From the NCBI RefSeq assembly GCF_004363555.1, contig NZ_SNZJ01000005.1:62001-126000 (forward strand): 64,000 nt of DNA, given 5' to 3'. Source of the stretch: Halomonas ventosae. Its GTDB lineage: Bacteria; Pseudomonadota; Gammaproteobacteria; Pseudomonadales; Halomonadaceae. A program made the position numbers and the translations under genes. The notes beneath the pieces are model-generated. The model was not told the origin of the DNA. It searched no databases and saw only the letters and a program-made list of their open reading frames with translations. Positions 53,254 through 63,053 of this stretch are shown in pieces (position 1 is the first letter of the stretch; the number at the start of each line of letters is the position of its first letter).

Positions 53254-54987
53254 ATGATGCGAATCCTCCATTCGCTGCCCCGCACCCACAAGCTGTTGCT
53301 GTTACCCGTTGCCACCATGGTCACCGTGCTGGGCGCACAGAAGATCGTCACCTCCTTCGAAGATGTCCAGCGTGAGAGCCAGACGCTCGACACCGTCCTC
53401 GTTCCCCTCGATGCCGATGCCAGCCCCGGCCTGCCTTCGCTGCGCACCGAGCGAACACCGGTCGCCGACGCCATCGAGATGGCCACCCGAGCCCTCGACG
53501 CCACTCGGAGCCATGTCCCGCTATCCGAGCTCACCGCCTCGGAGATCGTCGATATCGACTTCGTCACCTCGGCCAAGGCCAGTCGTGCCGAACCCGAAAT
53601 TCCCGTGACCCTTGCCCTGCCCGCCCAGCGCCTCGGCGCCCAGCAGGGTGAAACCGGCATACTGACGGACGGCGTTGCCAGCCTCGATGATGGCGCCCTG
53701 CACATGGCCGTGGTCATCGGGACCATCGCCGGCGGCATGCTCGATCACGACGGCGGGCTGGTGGCCGATGCCACCTCCTACGAGGAGGTCTCCGAGGACG
53801 AGCTCGAGCTGTTCGACGAGGGACCGATCCAGCTGGAGGAGGAGATCGCCGCCAGCGAGCCCTTTGTGCCGGAATGGAACACCTACGAGGTCCAGGCGGG
53901 CGACACCTTCGCGATCATGGCGCAGAAGCACCTCGGCATGGGCTACAGCGAGGTGATGAACCTGCTGGAGCGCCTGCCCGAGCCGCGGCTCCTGACCCAC
54001 TGGCGGCAGGGCAACCACTTCGAGTACCAGCTCGGCGAGCAAGGGCGCCTGCTCTCCCTGCGCCTGATGAAGAACGCCCGGGACGGCTTCCTGGTCGAGC
54101 GCCAGGATGACGGCTTCGAGGTCGCCACCATCGAACGCGCCGGCGAGGCCACCCAGCGCCTCTTCGCCGGCAGCATCAGCGGCAGCTTCGCACGCTCGGC
54201 CAAGGCTACCGGCCTGACCAGCGCCGAGGTCTCGGAACTCTCCCGGGTCCTGGAGAAGAAACTCGACTTCCGCCGCGACACCCGTCGCGGCGATCGCTTT
54301 CAGGTGCTGGTGGAGTCCGACATCATCGACGGCGAGAGCCTCGACCCGCGGGTGCTGGCGGTACAGTACGAAGGCGAGCGCATGGACCTCACCCTGGTGC
54401 GCAACCCTGAGGACAACCGCTTCTACACCCCGGACGGCAAGAGCCTCGACCCGGCCTTCAACCGCTACCCCTTCGACGGTCGCTACCGGCTGAGCTCGCA
54501 CTTCAACCCGCGCCGCAAGCACCCGGTCACCGGCCGCATCAGCCCCCACAAGGGCACCGACTTCGCCATGCCGATCGGCACCGCCGTCCAGGCCCCTGCC
54601 AATGGCCGCGTGGAGAAGGTCGGCAACCATCCGGCGGCCGGCCGCTACGTGGTGATCCGCCACGACAACGGCTACAAGACCCGCTATCTGCACCTTTCCA
54701 AGCCGCTGGTCAGCAATGGCCAGCGCGTCGCCATGGGCGAGCGCATTGCGCTGTCCGGCAACACCGGGCGCAGCACCGGCCCTCACCTGCACTACGAGGT
54801 CCTGGTCAACAACAGCCAGGTAAATGCCATGAAGGTGGCGCTGCCCGAGAACCAGAGCCTCCAGGGCGAGCGGCTGGTCGCCTTCCAGCGCCAGGCAGAA
54901 CCCGTGCTGGCCGCCCTGCAGAGCGGCGAGACCGGCACCGTGGTCGCCAGCACCGGCGAGGTGGCCGCGACCGACGACGAGGGCTGA
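53254..54987 (+). CDS. Murein DD-endopeptidase, M23 family (MepM/YebA-like)
   Basis: Periplasmic hydrolase that opens cross-links for cell-wall growth. The ATG at 53254 begins MMRILHSLPRTHK with a single N-terminal membrane anchor (LLLLPVATMVTVL), so the 577-aa protein is held in the inner membrane. After an acidic, Glu-rich linker comes a LysM-like/OapA segment (WNTYEVQAGDTFAIMAQ, about 210-300), and the M23 domain with SPHKGTDFAMP, RYLHLSK and GPHLHYEV (zinc His-Asp and His-His). The protein is longer than E. coli MepM (440 aa) because of the linker. Confidence 0.93.
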   Translation: MMRILHSLPRTHKLLLLPVATMVTVLGAQKIVTSFEDVQRESQTLDTVLVPLDADASPGLPSLRTERTPVADAIEMATRALDATRSHVPLSELTASEIVDIDFVTSAKASRAEPEIPVTLALPAQRLGAQQGETGILTDGVASLDDGALHMAVVIGTIAGGMLDHDGGLVADATSYEEVSEDELELFDEGPIQLEEEIAASEPFVPEWNTYEVQAGDTFAIMAQKHLGMGYSEVMNLLERLPEPRLLTHWRQGNHFEYQLGEQGRLLSLRLMKNARDGFLVERQDDGFEVATIERAGEATQRLFAGSISGSFARSAKATGLTSAEVSELSRVLEKKLDFRRDTRRGDRFQVLVESDIIDGESLDPRVLAVQYEGERMDLTLVRNPEDNRFYTPDGKSLDPAFNRYPFDGRYRLSSHFNPRRKHPVTGRISPHKGTDFAMPIGTAVQAPANGRVEKVGNHPAAGRYVVIRHDNGYKTRYLHLSKPLVSNGQRVAMGERIALSGNTGRSTGPHLHYEVLVNNSQVNAMKVALPENQSLQGERLVAFQRQAEPVLAALQSGETGTVVASTGEVAATDDEG

Positions 54988-55008
54988 GCCCCGCCCTCCA
55001 CCGCCTAT

Positions 55009-55036
55009 CCGCGCCCCGCCCTCGAGCGGGGCGCGG
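55009..55036 (+). terminator. Hairpin terminator after the M23 peptidase gene
   Basis: A perfect 11-bp stem (55009-55019 with 55026-55036) with a 6-nt loop, about 20 nt after the stop codon. Confidence 0.75.
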
Positions 55037-55097
55037 TCGTTCAGGGGCGCCTGCTGCCGGAGTATACTGGCGCCACCACGGATCGGAGAGCCTCGGC

Positions 55098-56951
<1,854 letters not shown>

Positions 56952-56997
56952 GCCGGACGTGGCGCCACCCGGTCACGACAGCGGCCCCGCTACCCGC

Positions 56998-58617
56998 TCA
57001 GAGGCCGGTCCAGGGCCGGTCCAGGGCCGAGAGCAGGGTGGCGTCGAGCCGATAGACGTCCGGCCGGAAGACCAGCTCGCCATCCTCGCCCGGGTGCACC
57101 GTCCAGTAGTGCAGGATCACCGGCACGGGACGCTCGAGATGGATGTTGCGGGTCGCGCCCTCGGCGACCAGCGAGGCCACATGGGCGGGGGTGCCGGTAT
57201 CGTCGAAGAGATGCTGGGCCAATTCGAGCACCCCCTGCACGCGGATGCAGCCGGAGCTGAAGGCCCGCTGCTCGCTGGCGAAGAGGCCTTGGGCGGGGGT
57301 GTCGTGCAGGTAGACGAGGTGGTTGTTGGGGAAGCGCAGCACGACGCGGCCCAGGGCATTCTGCGGGCCGGGCCGCTGGCGAAGCATGATGTTGCCGGGC
57401 CGTGACCAGTCGACCTCGCGGGGGTCGAGACGCTGGCCGGAGGGCCCCAGCACCATGAGATCCTCTCGCCACAGGTAGCCGAGATCGCGGCGCACCTTGG
57501 GCAGCACGTCCTCGCGCAGGATGGTCGGCGGCACCGTCCAGGTGGGGTTGAGTGTCAGGTGGGTGATCGCCGAGCGCAGCGAGGGGGTGCGGCGATAGGG
57601 GCGTCCCACCACGATGCGCGAGCGCCACACCCCACCGTCGGGGCGGAAGTAGCTGATCCGGTAGCCGGCGATGTCCACCAGCACGAAGGAGTCCGGCAGC
57701 CCCTGGAGCAGCCAGCGGGCACGCTCCAGGTTGACGCGGATCTGGTCGATGCGCTCCCCCACCGGCACGTTCAGGGCCTCCCGGGTGCGGGGACCGACGA
57801 TGCCGTCCACCTCGAGCAGGTGGCGGCGCTGGAACCGCTTCACGGCTTCCACCAGGACATCGTCGTAGCGGCGCGGCTCCGCATCGCCCGAGTCGACCCC
57901 GGCAAAGAGGTCGGCCACCATCACCTCCAGCTCGCCGATGATCGCAAGGCGCTCACGCAGCAGCGGCACATCGTCGTGGAGGTCCCCCGGGCGCAGCGAC
58001 TGCTGTCGTTGCGGCAGCCTTGGCCAGCCGCCCTGCCGCTCGATATGGCGGTAGCGGGCCAGTCCCGCGCGCAGGCGCTCGTAGGGGGCCGCCGAGGGAC
58101 GTGCCAGGGCGAAGGCCTGCTCGAAGCGCTGGGCATCCACCGCCCGCGACACCGAGGCCAGGTCAAGGGGCGGCGCGTCGATGGGCACCTCCCAGTCCGG
58201 GTCGATGCGATGGGGATCCACCTTGCCGCGCTGGAGATGGCGCAGGGCCGCCAGCAGGACGCGGCTGGCCTGCAGGTCGAAGCGCGCCCGGGCGGCCGGC
58301 GTCTGCCCCTCGGCCTGCACCTGGCGGTGTCCCGCCACCAGCGCATCCGGCCGGTAGTCCTGCGGTGTCAGGCCATCGGCCTCCAGGCTGCGCAGGGCCG
58401 CGGCAAAGCCGGTAATGGTCTCTGCCTCCTGCCAGGCGGGTCGCCCCTCGCGCGCGGCGTAGAAGTCCCGCAGGCCACCCTCCTCCTCCTCGGCTAGCCG
58501 CTCGGCGAGGGCATCGGCCACGGTGGCCTCCCCCTCCTCGGCGAAGGCCCAGCCACTCATCGAGAACAGCATCCCTACCACGAGAATCAGTGGCGTCAAT
58601 CCTTTGGCTGAGGGCAT
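56998..58617 (-). CDS. L,D-transpeptidase, YcbB/LdtD-like
   Basis: Periplasmic enzyme forming 3-3 cross-links in peptidoglycan. The start at 58617 puts a signal peptide (LILVVGMLFSMSGWAFA) at the N-terminus of a 539-aa product, near E. coli LdtD (615 aa). A peptidoglycan-binding helix triplet region (about 290-360, with VDGIVGPRTREAL) precedes the YkuD catalytic domain: the catalytic Cys is in SSGCIRVQ, with the His in NNHLVYLHDTP. It is divergent from another transpeptidase. Confidence 0.93.
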   Translation of the reverse strand: MPSAKGLTPLILVVGMLFSMSGWAFAEEGEATVADALAERLAEEEEGGLRDFYAAREGRPAWQEAETITGFAAALRSLEADGLTPQDYRPDALVAGHRQVQAEGQTPAARARFDLQASRVLLAALRHLQRGKVDPHRIDPDWEVPIDAPPLDLASVSRAVDAQRFEQAFALARPSAAPYERLRAGLARYRHIERQGGWPRLPQRQQSLRPGDLHDDVPLLRERLAIIGELEVMVADLFAGVDSGDAEPRRYDDVLVEAVKRFQRRHLLEVDGIVGPRTREALNVPVGERIDQIRVNLERARWLLQGLPDSFVLVDIAGYRISYFRPDGGVWRSRIVVGRPYRRTPSLRSAITHLTLNPTWTVPPTILREDVLPKVRRDLGYLWREDLMVLGPSGQRLDPREVDWSRPGNIMLRQRPGPQNALGRVVLRFPNNHLVYLHDTPAQGLFASEQRAFSSGCIRVQGVLELAQHLFDDTGTPAHVASLVAEGATRNIHLERPVPVILHYWTVHPGEDGELVFRPDVYRLDATLLSALDRPWTGL

Positions 58618-58785
58618 GTGGCCTGGCTCCTGCGTTGAGAATGGGGTCTGGTCATCATGTTTCCCTTGGTCATAATAGTGTCCGACAGGGAGGCGCAGGG
58701 AAGCCGGCTCCACTTTCGCCTGATCGCCCCGCCGTCGGGAATGGCCGACGACCGGACCCAGCATGCCACACGACAGGTTTTCCGA

Positions 58786-59520
58786 ATGCCTATCTCCTTC
58801 CCGAACCGATGGCTCCCCGGCATTGCCCTGTGCAGCGCGCTGCTACTGGGCACGCCGCCTAGCCTGGCCGGCGACGACTTCCTGGCCCAGGCCTACAAGC
58901 CGGATACGCTGCGCCAGCTTCCACTTGACCAGACCCTGACCCGGCTGGCACCCGACGCCGATCCTCGGGTCCTGCGCCTCGCGGCCCGCGCGCTCTCCTG
59001 CGCCGACCCCGACGCCGAGCGCCTGGCGGTCATCGACTTCTCGCAGCCCTCCACCGAGCCGCGCCTCTGGGTCTTCGACCTGCAGCGCCGCCAGCTGCTG
59101 TTCGAGGAACTGGTCTCCCACGGCCAGGGCTCGGGCAATGCCATGGCCGAGACCTTCTCCAACGTCCCGGAAAGCCACCAGTCCAGCATCGGCTTGTTCC
59201 GCACCATGAACAGCTACCAGGGCCGCAACGGCTACTCGCTGCGCCTGGAGGGCCTCGAGCCCGGCGTCAACCACCTGGCCTACGAGCGCGCCATCGTCAT
59301 CCATGGCGCCGACTACGTCAGCGAGGCCTTCATCGAGCAGACCGGCCGCCTCGGCCGCAGCCATGGCTGCCCGGCGGTTCGCCAGGAGGTCGCGGCGCCG
59401 CTGATCGACAGCATCAAGGAGGACCAGTACCTCTTCACCTACTACCCCGACCCGGAATGGCTGGCGAGCTCGGACTTCTTCCACTGTGACCGTGACGAGG
59501 CGCAACTGGCCCTGAACTGA
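58786..59520 (+). CDS. L,D-transpeptidase catalytic-domain (YkuD_2) protein
   Basis: A 244-aa periplasmic protein of the short YkuD_2 murein L,D-transpeptidase family. The ATG at 58786 opens a signal peptide ending SLAGDD. HGADYVSEAFIEQTGRLGRSHGCPAV holds the active-site His and Cys in the HGxxxxS...SHGCPAV layout, and the YERAIVIHG stretch fits the family. Its position divergent from a YcbB-type gene suggests coordinated cell-wall remodelling, but the two families differ in structure and may act on different substrates. Confidence 0.88.
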   Translation: MPISFPNRWLPGIALCSALLLGTPPSLAGDDFLAQAYKPDTLRQLPLDQTLTRLAPDADPRVLRLAARALSCADPDAERLAVIDFSQPSTEPRLWVFDLQRRQLLFEELVSHGQGSGNAMAETFSNVPESHQSSIGLFRTMNSYQGRNGYSLRLEGLEPGVNHLAYERAIVIHGADYVSEAFIEQTGRLGRSHGCPAVRQEVAAPLIDSIKEDQYLFTYYPDPEWLASSDFFHCDRDEAQLALN

Positions 59521-59842
59521 CCCGCGTCCTGCCATGGTGCCACCGCCGGCGGCACCATGGCAGGGCACACTGGCCCTCTCCTGCCCTCTCGCCGCAGCGA
59601 CCACTGCACCTCACGTCGTTCCTGCTCGTAAGCTCCTGACTTTGATTTATCTGCCATGCTCAGGATGGACCCTTTGGCATGGCGCCCTCCATCAAGTCCG
59701 AGGGAACAGCAAACGGCGCCCGATATCCTCGATGGCGACTGCCATGCCGGGGAGCCAGTGTTGCGTTGAGCGCCAGGATTGCAGCCATGTCGCGGACTGA
59801 GCCATGCTGGAAATTCACGGGTCACCGGCACAGGAGAGGACG
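59521..59842. other. 322-nt spacer with terminator hairpin
   Basis: No supported gene. A 13-bp perfect stem (59529-59541 with 59551-59563, 9-nt loop) just after the transpeptidase stop is its likely terminator. The rest, to the SDR gene at 59843, is featureless apart from the SDR ribosome site (GGAGAGGA at 59832-59839). Confidence 0.65.
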
Positions 59843-60529
59843 ATGCAGCATCGCGTATTACTGATTACCGGGGCGTCGAGCGGGATCGGCGCCGCCACGG
59901 CCAGGGCCGCCTCGCGGGAAGGCTACAAGCTGGTACTGGCCGCCCGCTCCCGGGAGAAGCTCACGACCCTGGCCGAGGAGCTGGGCCCGGAGAACGTGCT
60001 CGCCATCGGCTGTGACGTCACCTCCATGGATGACCAGCAGGCCATGGTCGAGCAGGCCATGGAACGCTTCGGTCGCATCGATGCCGTATTCGCCAACGCG
60101 GGGCGCGGCGGCTCGCCGGGAGGCTTCAGTGGCGCCGACCACGAGGCCTGGCGCGAGATGATCCTGACCAACATCTACGGCGTCGGCCTGACCCTGCAGG
60201 CCACCCTGCCGGCACTGCGTCGCAGCCGTGGTCACGTGCTGCTGACCGGTTCGGCCGCCGGCCGTGCCACCATTCCCGGCTCCATGTATGGCGCCACCAA
60301 GTGGGCGGTCAGCGGGATCGGCTACAACCTGCGCGAGGAGCTACGCGGCAGCGGCATCCGCGTGACCCTGATCGAGCCCGGGATGGTCAACACCCCGTTC
60401 TTCGACGAACCCCCGGAGCACGCCCTTGAAGACCGCGACATCGCCAATGCGGTGACCTATGCCCTGGGGCAGCCGGAGCACGTGGATGTCAACGAGATCC
60501 TGATTCGTCCCACGCCGCCGCTGGAATGA
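59843..60529 (+). CDS. Short-chain dehydrogenase/reductase
   Basis: NAD(P)-dependent oxidoreductase of the classical SDR type, 228 aa. The ATG at 59843 follows AGGAGAGGA, so the upstream in-frame ATG is not needed. Cofactor motif TGASSGIGAATA, then LAARSREKL (arginine hint of NADPH), the NAGRGGS stretch, and the catalytic Ser-Tyr-Lys in LTGSAAGRA...YGATKWAV. The substrate is unknown. It lies 49 nt upstream of a peroxiredoxin gene on the same strand. Confidence 0.92.
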   Translation: MQHRVLLITGASSGIGAATARAASREGYKLVLAARSREKLTTLAEELGPENVLAIGCDVTSMDDQQAMVEQAMERFGRIDAVFANAGRGGSPGGFSGADHEAWREMILTNIYGVGLTLQATLPALRRSRGHVLLTGSAAGRATIPGSMYGATKWAVSGIGYNLREELRGSGIRVTLIEPGMVNTPFFDEPPEHALEDRDIANAVTYALGQPEHVDVNEILIRPTPPLE

Positions 60530-60578
60530 CCCGCCCTTCAGCCACGAATAACGCATACCCCAACCAGAGGCCTACCCC

Positions 60579-61064
60579 ATGACACTCTCGATTGGCGACA
60601 GGATTCCGGACATCACCCTCAAGACCAATGGCCCCGATGGGCCACAGGACCAATCGACCGGCGAGTTCTTCGCCGACCGGCGCGTGGTGCTCTTCGCCGT
60701 GCCCGGCGCCTTCACCCCCGGCTGCTCCAACACCCACATGCCGGGCTTCGTGGTGCGCGCCGATGACATCCTCGCCAGGGGGGCCGATGCCCTCGCCTGC
60801 CTCTCGGTGAACGACGCCTTCGTGATGGGCGCCTGGCAGAAGGACCAGAATGCCGAGGCGATCACCATGCTCGCCGACGGCAATGCCGAATTCACCCATG
60901 CCATCGGCATGGACAAGGATGCCACGGCCGGTGGCATGGGCATCCGCAGCCACCGCTATGCCTTGATCGCCTATGACGGCGTGGTGGAGTATCTCGGTGT
61001 CGATACCGAGAAGGGCGTGGTGGACAAGAGCAGTGCCGAGACGATCCTCGACAGGCTTGGCTAG
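60579..61064 (+). CDS. Peroxiredoxin, Prx5 (AhpE/type II) family
   Basis: Thiol peroxidase of 161 aa reducing hydroperoxides. The peroxidatic cysteine is in VPGAFTPGCSNTHMP, the family signature, and LSVNDAFVMGAWQ and FTHAIGMDKDA are standard. A resolving cysteine is not obvious at the usual C-terminal place, though a Cys occurs in ALACLSVND. Close to the SDR gene, so possibly cotranscribed. Confidence 0.93.
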   Translation: MTLSIGDRIPDITLKTNGPDGPQDQSTGEFFADRRVVLFAVPGAFTPGCSNTHMPGFVVRADDILARGADALACLSVNDAFVMGAWQKDQNAEAITMLADGNAEFTHAIGMDKDATAGGMGIRSHRYALIAYDGVVEYLGVDTEKGVVDKSSAETILDRLG

Positions 61065-61519
61065 ATTTCCTCCCCTGCCACCTGCCTCATGGCCTGGCTG
61101 CTTTCCGCCCGTTACAGCAGCCGGGTCCTGACGTTCGAGTACCATTTTCCTGGTATGCCTGTCAGCAACTCCTCCCCCTGAGCCACCAAAAAATGAATGC
61201 AGCCCTCTGTTTAATCGAAAGTTTTCCGGAAAAGCTGAGAAGACTCATACTTTCCATGGGGCATCCACCCGGTCTGTAACATGACTTTACAATCGTTCAG
61301 TGCCGACCAACACTTACCGCGTCGCTCCCGGCTCCAAGATGCCTTGGTGCTCGGGGCTAGGGATCAGTCCATCTTCCGGCCAGGAGGCCAGTAGAAGGAC
61401 TGCTGCCAGTGGGGTAAGCAGCACATCAGACACGCGGGCCAAACCCCGTGGGTTGGACTCGCCTTTCGCAGGGCCTGATCACCATCAGCAATGGTTGCCC
61501 GCAACCATGAGGGAACGAG
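61065..61519. promoter_or_regulatory. 455-nt regulator upstream region with palindromes
   Basis: No supported gene. The first part (61180-61300) is AT-richer and has a perfect 12-nt palindrome TTTTCCGGAAAA (61222-61233). Right before the ribosome site of the sigma-54 regulator is a 8-bp hairpin, ATGGTTGC/GCAACCAT with a CC loop (61491-61508). These are candidate operator and leader structures for the regulator gene; the promoter itself was not identified. Confidence 0.5.
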
Positions 61520-62935
61520 ATGATGGAGCCATCCAGGCAACTCATGACAGTAGGGAACATTACCGCTCTTCAGGACACGCTTAAGCAGCTATCAGATTAT
61601 GGATGGTCGATCCACCATGCCGATAATACGCAGGACGCGCTTGAGTTATTGAACAGGGAGGCCGTCAGGGTCGGGTTGGCCGCCATCGACGCTTCTACAT
61701 CCTCGCTTCCCCTGGAGGTCGATACCAGGCCCGGCTTGTCACAGGTCCAGTGGGTGGCGATCATCGAGCGGGATCTGTTGCAGCACGACAAGGCTCGTGA
61801 CCTGGTCTACGGCGCCTGCTATGCCTACCAGGCCACCCCCCCCGATGCGAGACGACTCGATATCCTGCTGGAGAGTGCACTGGGCATGGCGAGCCTCCAT
61901 GAAGCGCACCCCATCTCGACGCTTTCCTGTCCGGACGACGACTACCACATGGTCGGCGAGAGCCCGGTCATGCAACAGCTCTACCGAACCATCCACAAGG
62001 TCGCCGCTGCCGAGGCGCCCGTGCTGATTACCGGGGAGTCCGGTACGGGCAAGGAACTCACGGCCCGTGCCATCCACGCCCATTCATCCAGGTGTCATGG
62101 CCCCTTCAACGTCGTCAACTGTGGGGCCCTACCTTCCGGCCTCATCCAGTCCGAACTCTTCGGCCATGAGAAAGGAGCCTTCACCGGCGCAAACCAACGC
62201 AAGATAGGCATCATCGAGAGCTCGCAGGGAGGCACGCTCTTTCTCGACGAGATCGGGGACCTGCCCCTGGACATGCAGGTCAACCTGCTTCGTTTCCTGG
62301 AAAATCTCAAGGTATTCCGCGTCGGTGGACTCCAGGAGATTCCCGTCGATGTCAGAGTCCTGGCCGCCACCCACGTCGACCTCGAGAAGGCCGTGGAACG
62401 AGGTGAGTTCCGCGAGGACCTGTATCACCGGCTCAACGTGCTTCAAGTCAGGACACCGGCGCTGAGGGAGCATCCGGAAGACATCGAGCCGCTTGCCCGC
62501 TTCTTCTTCCAGAAGTTCTCCGCGGAAAAGCCTTCTCGGGTTCACGGGTTCAGCCATGACTGTGCGGTGGTCATGCGGCAGCACCCTTGGCCGGGGAACA
62601 TACGCGAACTGGTCAACCGGGTCCGGCGCTCCATGGTCATGTGTGAACATCGGCTCATCACGCCCTCCGACATGGGTCTGGAACGACGCCAAAGCCTTTC
62701 CCGAGATGCCGATACCCTGCAGCAGGTACGCGACATGGCAGAGTCCGACGCCATCCGGGCCGCCCTGGCACGCAACAAGCACAAGGTGCTGCATGCAGCG
62801 CGGGAGCTGGGCGTTTCACGAGTCACCCTCTACCGACTCCTCGAGAAGCACAGCATCGACAAGAGTGGAGGTTCGGTTGATGGAAAGACGGTTGATCCAT
62901 CGACATCCGGATTCGTTCAACTAACCTCAACATGA
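61520..62935 (+). CDS. Sigma-54-dependent activator, VpsR-like
   Basis: Bacterial enhancer-binding protein of 471 aa. The N-terminal 120 residues (SIHHADNTQDALELL...LLESALGMASLHE) fit the VpsR receiver-like domain, lacking a clear phospho-acceptor aspartate. The AAA+ core follows: Walker A GESGTGKELTAR, sigma-54 contact loop KGAFTGANQ, Walker B GGTLFLDEIGDLP, and the arginine-finger stretch REFREDLYHRLNV. The C-terminal Fis-type HTH ends ELGVSRVTLYRLLEKH. VpsR controls biofilm and exopolysaccharide genes in Vibrio. It probably activates the following outer-membrane protein gene. Confidence 0.9.
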   Translation: MMEPSRQLMTVGNITALQDTLKQLSDYGWSIHHADNTQDALELLNREAVRVGLAAIDASTSSLPLEVDTRPGLSQVQWVAIIERDLLQHDKARDLVYGACYAYQATPPDARRLDILLESALGMASLHEAHPISTLSCPDDDYHMVGESPVMQQLYRTIHKVAAAEAPVLITGESGTGKELTARAIHAHSSRCHGPFNVVNCGALPSGLIQSELFGHEKGAFTGANQRKIGIIESSQGGTLFLDEIGDLPLDMQVNLLRFLENLKVFRVGGLQEIPVDVRVLAATHVDLEKAVERGEFREDLYHRLNVLQVRTPALREHPEDIEPLARFFFQKFSAEKPSRVHGFSHDCAVVMRQHPWPGNIRELVNRVRRSMVMCEHRLITPSDMGLERRQSLSRDADTLQQVRDMAESDAIRAALARNKHKVLHAARELGVSRVTLYRLLEKHSIDKSGGSVDGKTVDPSTSGFVQLTST

Positions 62936-62938
62936 TGG

Positions 62939-62972
62939 ATGGGGCGCGCAGCGGCCTACTGATCAGCCCCAT
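62939..62972 (+). terminator. Candidate hairpin between regulator and outer-membrane gene
   Basis: Arms ATGGGGC (62939-62945) and GCCCCAT (62966-62972) enclose 20 nt just after the regulator stop codon. It may be a terminator or an operator; no T-run is present. Confidence 0.35.
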
Positions 62973-63053
62973 TCATATCAAGAGGTTGAACAGGTACATG
63001 CCTCTCCGGGGCGGACGAGGCACTACTCAAGCAAGAAGAACAGGAAGGGAACC

